Shown here: positions 63,446-64,000 of the stretch, in pieces | How positions within the stretch are numbered: position 1 is the stretch's first letter | Layout: each line of letters opens with the position of its first letter | NCBI GenBank assembly: GCA_963828715.1 | Contig: CAWHFX010000020.1 | Coordinates: 501,210 to 565,209 of the forward strand | DNA from: JAQGMV01 sp963828715 | GTDB lineage: Bacteria > Pseudomonadota > Gammaproteobacteria > Burkholderiales > SG8-41 | DNA length: 64,000 nt | Direction: 5' to 3' | Position numbers and translations under genes: made by a program | The notes under the pieces: generated by a model | Databases searched by the model: none | What the model was told of the DNA's origin: nothing | Seen by the model: only the letters and a program-made list of their open reading frames with translations

Positions 63446-64000
63446 TTACTGCGGCTCCATCTTCGCCGCCCTGGCGATGCGCGCGTGCAGCTCGATCTCC
63501 CGCTCGACGAACTTCGCGAACTCGTCAGGCGGGCTCGCCACGGGCACCAATCCCAGCTCGTCGAGGCGCGCTCTCATTTCCGGCGACAGGAGCACGGTCG
63601 CGACTTCCTTCTGGATACGCACGGCGCGTTCGCGTGGAACGCCCGCCGGGAACCACCATCCGTGCCACCCGATGAACACGACGCCGGGGTAGCCGCTTTC
63701 CTCGAACGTCGGCAGATCCGGTAGGGCGGGATTTCGCGCCGGCCCGCTGATGCCGAGCGCACGTACGCGACCGGACTTGATGAACGGTATGCCCTGCGCG
63801 GACGCGACGAAGATCATGTCGATCTGTCCCGCCAGCACGTCGTTCATCGCCACGCCGGCGCCTTTGTAGGGCACGTGCAGCACGCTCACGTTCGCCGCTG
63901 CGAAGAGAAGCTCGCCGGCCATGTGCGTCGCATTGCCCACGCCGGCCGATCCGAACGTGAGCCTGCCGGGTCGCGACCGGGCGAGCGCGATCAGCTCCTT
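63446..64000 (-). CDS. Bug-family TTT substrate-binding protein (5' end beyond window)
   Basis: The C-terminal 184 codons of a leftward receptor. Visible blocks are KELIALARSRPGRLTFGSAG, HVPYKGAGVAMNDVLAGQID, ALGISGPARNPALPDLPTFE and FAKFVEREIELHARIARAAK. The frame stays open to the window edge, so the N-terminal signal and first lobe lie outside. It is convergent with the Bug gene at 62317. Confidence 0.9.
   Translation of the reverse strand, partial: KELIALARSRPGRLTFGSAGVGNATHMAGELLFAAANVSVLHVPYKGAGVAMNDVLAGQIDMIFVASAQGIPFIKSGRVRALGISGPARNPALPDLPTFEESGYPGVVFIGWHGWWFPAGVPRERAVRIQKEVATVLLSPEMRARLDELGLVPVASPPDEFAKFVEREIELHARIARAAKMEPQ

Noticed and set aside
1..64000. tRNA or rRNA genes
   Set aside because: A scan by eye for T-loop (GGTTCGA-type) and anticodon-arm patterns and for conserved rRNA words gave nothing convincing. 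A tRNAscan/barrnap run would be decisive.

Overview
The window is about 64 kb of GC-rich, densely coded bacterial DNA that reads like an environmental betaproteobacterium of the Burkholderiales/Alcaligenaceae type. The evidence is the content: thirteen genes or gene remnants for Bug-type periplasmic receptors (the substrate-binding subunits of tripartite tricarboxylate, TTT, transporters), SoxC/SoxD-like sulfite dehydrogenase subunits, MetR/MetE, a long ChrA/ChrB chromate locus and a UGSC-family selenoprotein. I found no rRNA, tRNA, phage, insertion sequence or CRISPR array.

Layout: 0-2.1 kb, a partial gene and a soxCD-like pair. 2.1-6.5 kb, a Bug receptor divergent from an enolase-superfamily enzyme, a ModA-like protein and an MmgE/PrpD protein. 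6.5-14.2 kb, a chromate/oxidative-stress region: two ChrA transporters, an exported Fe/Mn superoxide dismutase (SOD), a SOD-rhodanese fusion, ChrB and an unexpected GH13 glycosidase. Both SOD genes are preceded by a sigma70-like promoter and a folded leader RNA of the same design, and a third copy lies at 17.1 kb. 14.2-19 kb, a GMC oxidoreductase fused to a DUF1080 domain, an outer-membrane-protein remnant, a beta-propeller protein and a small secreted protein. 19.1-22.5 kb, metR and metE around a MetR box. 22.5-53 kb, a series of self-contained catabolic cassettes, most of them one Bug receptor beside one or two enzymes (amidohydrolases, aldo/keto reductase, FAD monooxygenase, CoA-transferase, CocE-like esterase, luciferase-like oxidoreductase, alpha/beta hydrolase). 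One cassette (50.4-53.1 kb) is Bug - UGSC selenoprotein - conserved unknown protein. There the selenoprotein reads through an in-frame UGA followed at once by a perfect SECIS-like hairpin. 53.1-54.3 kb, an Xre/ParS-RES toxin-antitoxin pair with two phased operator-like dyads. 54.4-64 kb, a hybrid histidine kinase, an SDR protein, a HupE/ASL-like/GFA operon, a beta-propeller lipoprotein and two more Bug genes.

The genes suggest a versatile scavenger of organic acids and aromatics. It appears to carry many high-affinity receptors that would have to share TTT membrane subunits encoded elsewhere, since no TctA or TctB is present here. Many genes are interrupted by single extra bases: I count about thirteen, all shifting the frame by +1. 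This looks more like a sequencing or assembly artefact than decay, so frameshifted genes are annotated over their full reconstructed span. Three loci instead show real internal deletions (17.2, 35.7 and 47.7 kb). Several families of short intergenic repeats are scattered through the window.
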